Positions 63,907 through 64,000 of a stretch of 64,000 bases of DNA are shown here, in pieces. Where the stretch lies: positions 113,597 to 177,596 of the forward strand of contig JAQOWT010000011.1 in the NCBI GenBank assembly GCA_030407085.1. The letters are read 5' to 3'. The notes under the pieces were generated by a model. It did not search any database. It was not told where the DNA came from and saw only the letters and a program-made list of their open reading frames with translations. The DNA is from Trichopria drosophilae. Lineage: Eukaryota > Arthropoda > Insecta > Hymenoptera > Diapriidae. How positions within the stretch are numbered: position 1 is the first letter of the stretch; each line of letters opens with the position of its first letter. The position numbers were made by a program, and so were the translations under genes.

Positions 63907-64000
63907 CCAAGGATACAAATTTATTTCATATTTACAAAATGTATGTATAATAAGTAAATAATTTCATTAAAATAATTACTTTTAATATTTATTTTTCTAC
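63907..64000. other. AT-rich end of window, probable intron
   Basis: Follows the candidate splice donor at 63,874; no coding content. Confidence 0.4.

Overview
The window is nuclear DNA of a transposon-rich arthropod, most likely an insect; the order cannot be fixed from sequence alone. Evidence: GT-AG introns with phase-consistent exons, AT-rich intergenic DNA, large micro/minisatellites, and remains of many eukaryotic transposon classes: non-LTR, Penelope-like and Ty3/gypsy retroelements, CACTA-type DNA transposons, a DD41D Tc1/mariner element, a DDE_Tnp_4/SWIM transposon, Harbinger-like and pogo-like MITEs, and a Polinton/Maverick-type family-B DNA polymerase. There is no bacterial-style operon, rRNA gene or CRISPR array.

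Layout. 1-5,000: the 3' end of a non-LTR element, foldback-like elements built from 12-bp and 29-bp repeats, and a 1.27-kb palindrome made of many small hairpins. 6,460-9,200: an intact 746-codon CACTA-type transposase with a CACTACAAG terminus, then a Penelope GIY-YIG relic. 9,900-18,400: long inverted-repeat elements, some with nested MITEs, a GTCGTAAAC minisatellite and a TIR element carrying a tRNA-like sequence. 19,207-20,011: about 800 bp of (GAA)n. 20,150-24,360: two broken CACTA relatives facing each other. 25,957-26,457: an almost perfect C15A array. 27,750-32,000: a cluster of nested hairpin MITEs. 34,034-36,123: two candidate exons of an unrecognised gene separated by a 1.66-kb TIR element. 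36,840-40,855: more foldback elements and MITEs.

41,175-58,528 holds the best host-type gene candidate: an N-terminal module (two exons), a coiled-coil exon and a C-terminal module that looks like a BEN domain (four further exons), with consistent splice phases in the 3' half. If the two halves belong to one gene, its big intron contains an 8.1-kb transposon (44,826-52,936) that encodes a 677-residue DDE transposase and is itself split by a complete 3.3-kb DD41D mariner (48,321-51,633). A following intron carries, on the minus strand, a sequence with every conserved element of a type III hammerhead ribozyme (54,143-54,213). The window ends with a 32-bp minisatellite and the N-terminal part of a Polinton-type DNA polymerase (62,353-63,906), which has an in-frame stop near its start and a good splice donor near its end.

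The recurring theme is nesting. In three places one arm of a palindrome preserves the empty site of a MITE inserted in the other arm, so target-site duplications can be read within the window.
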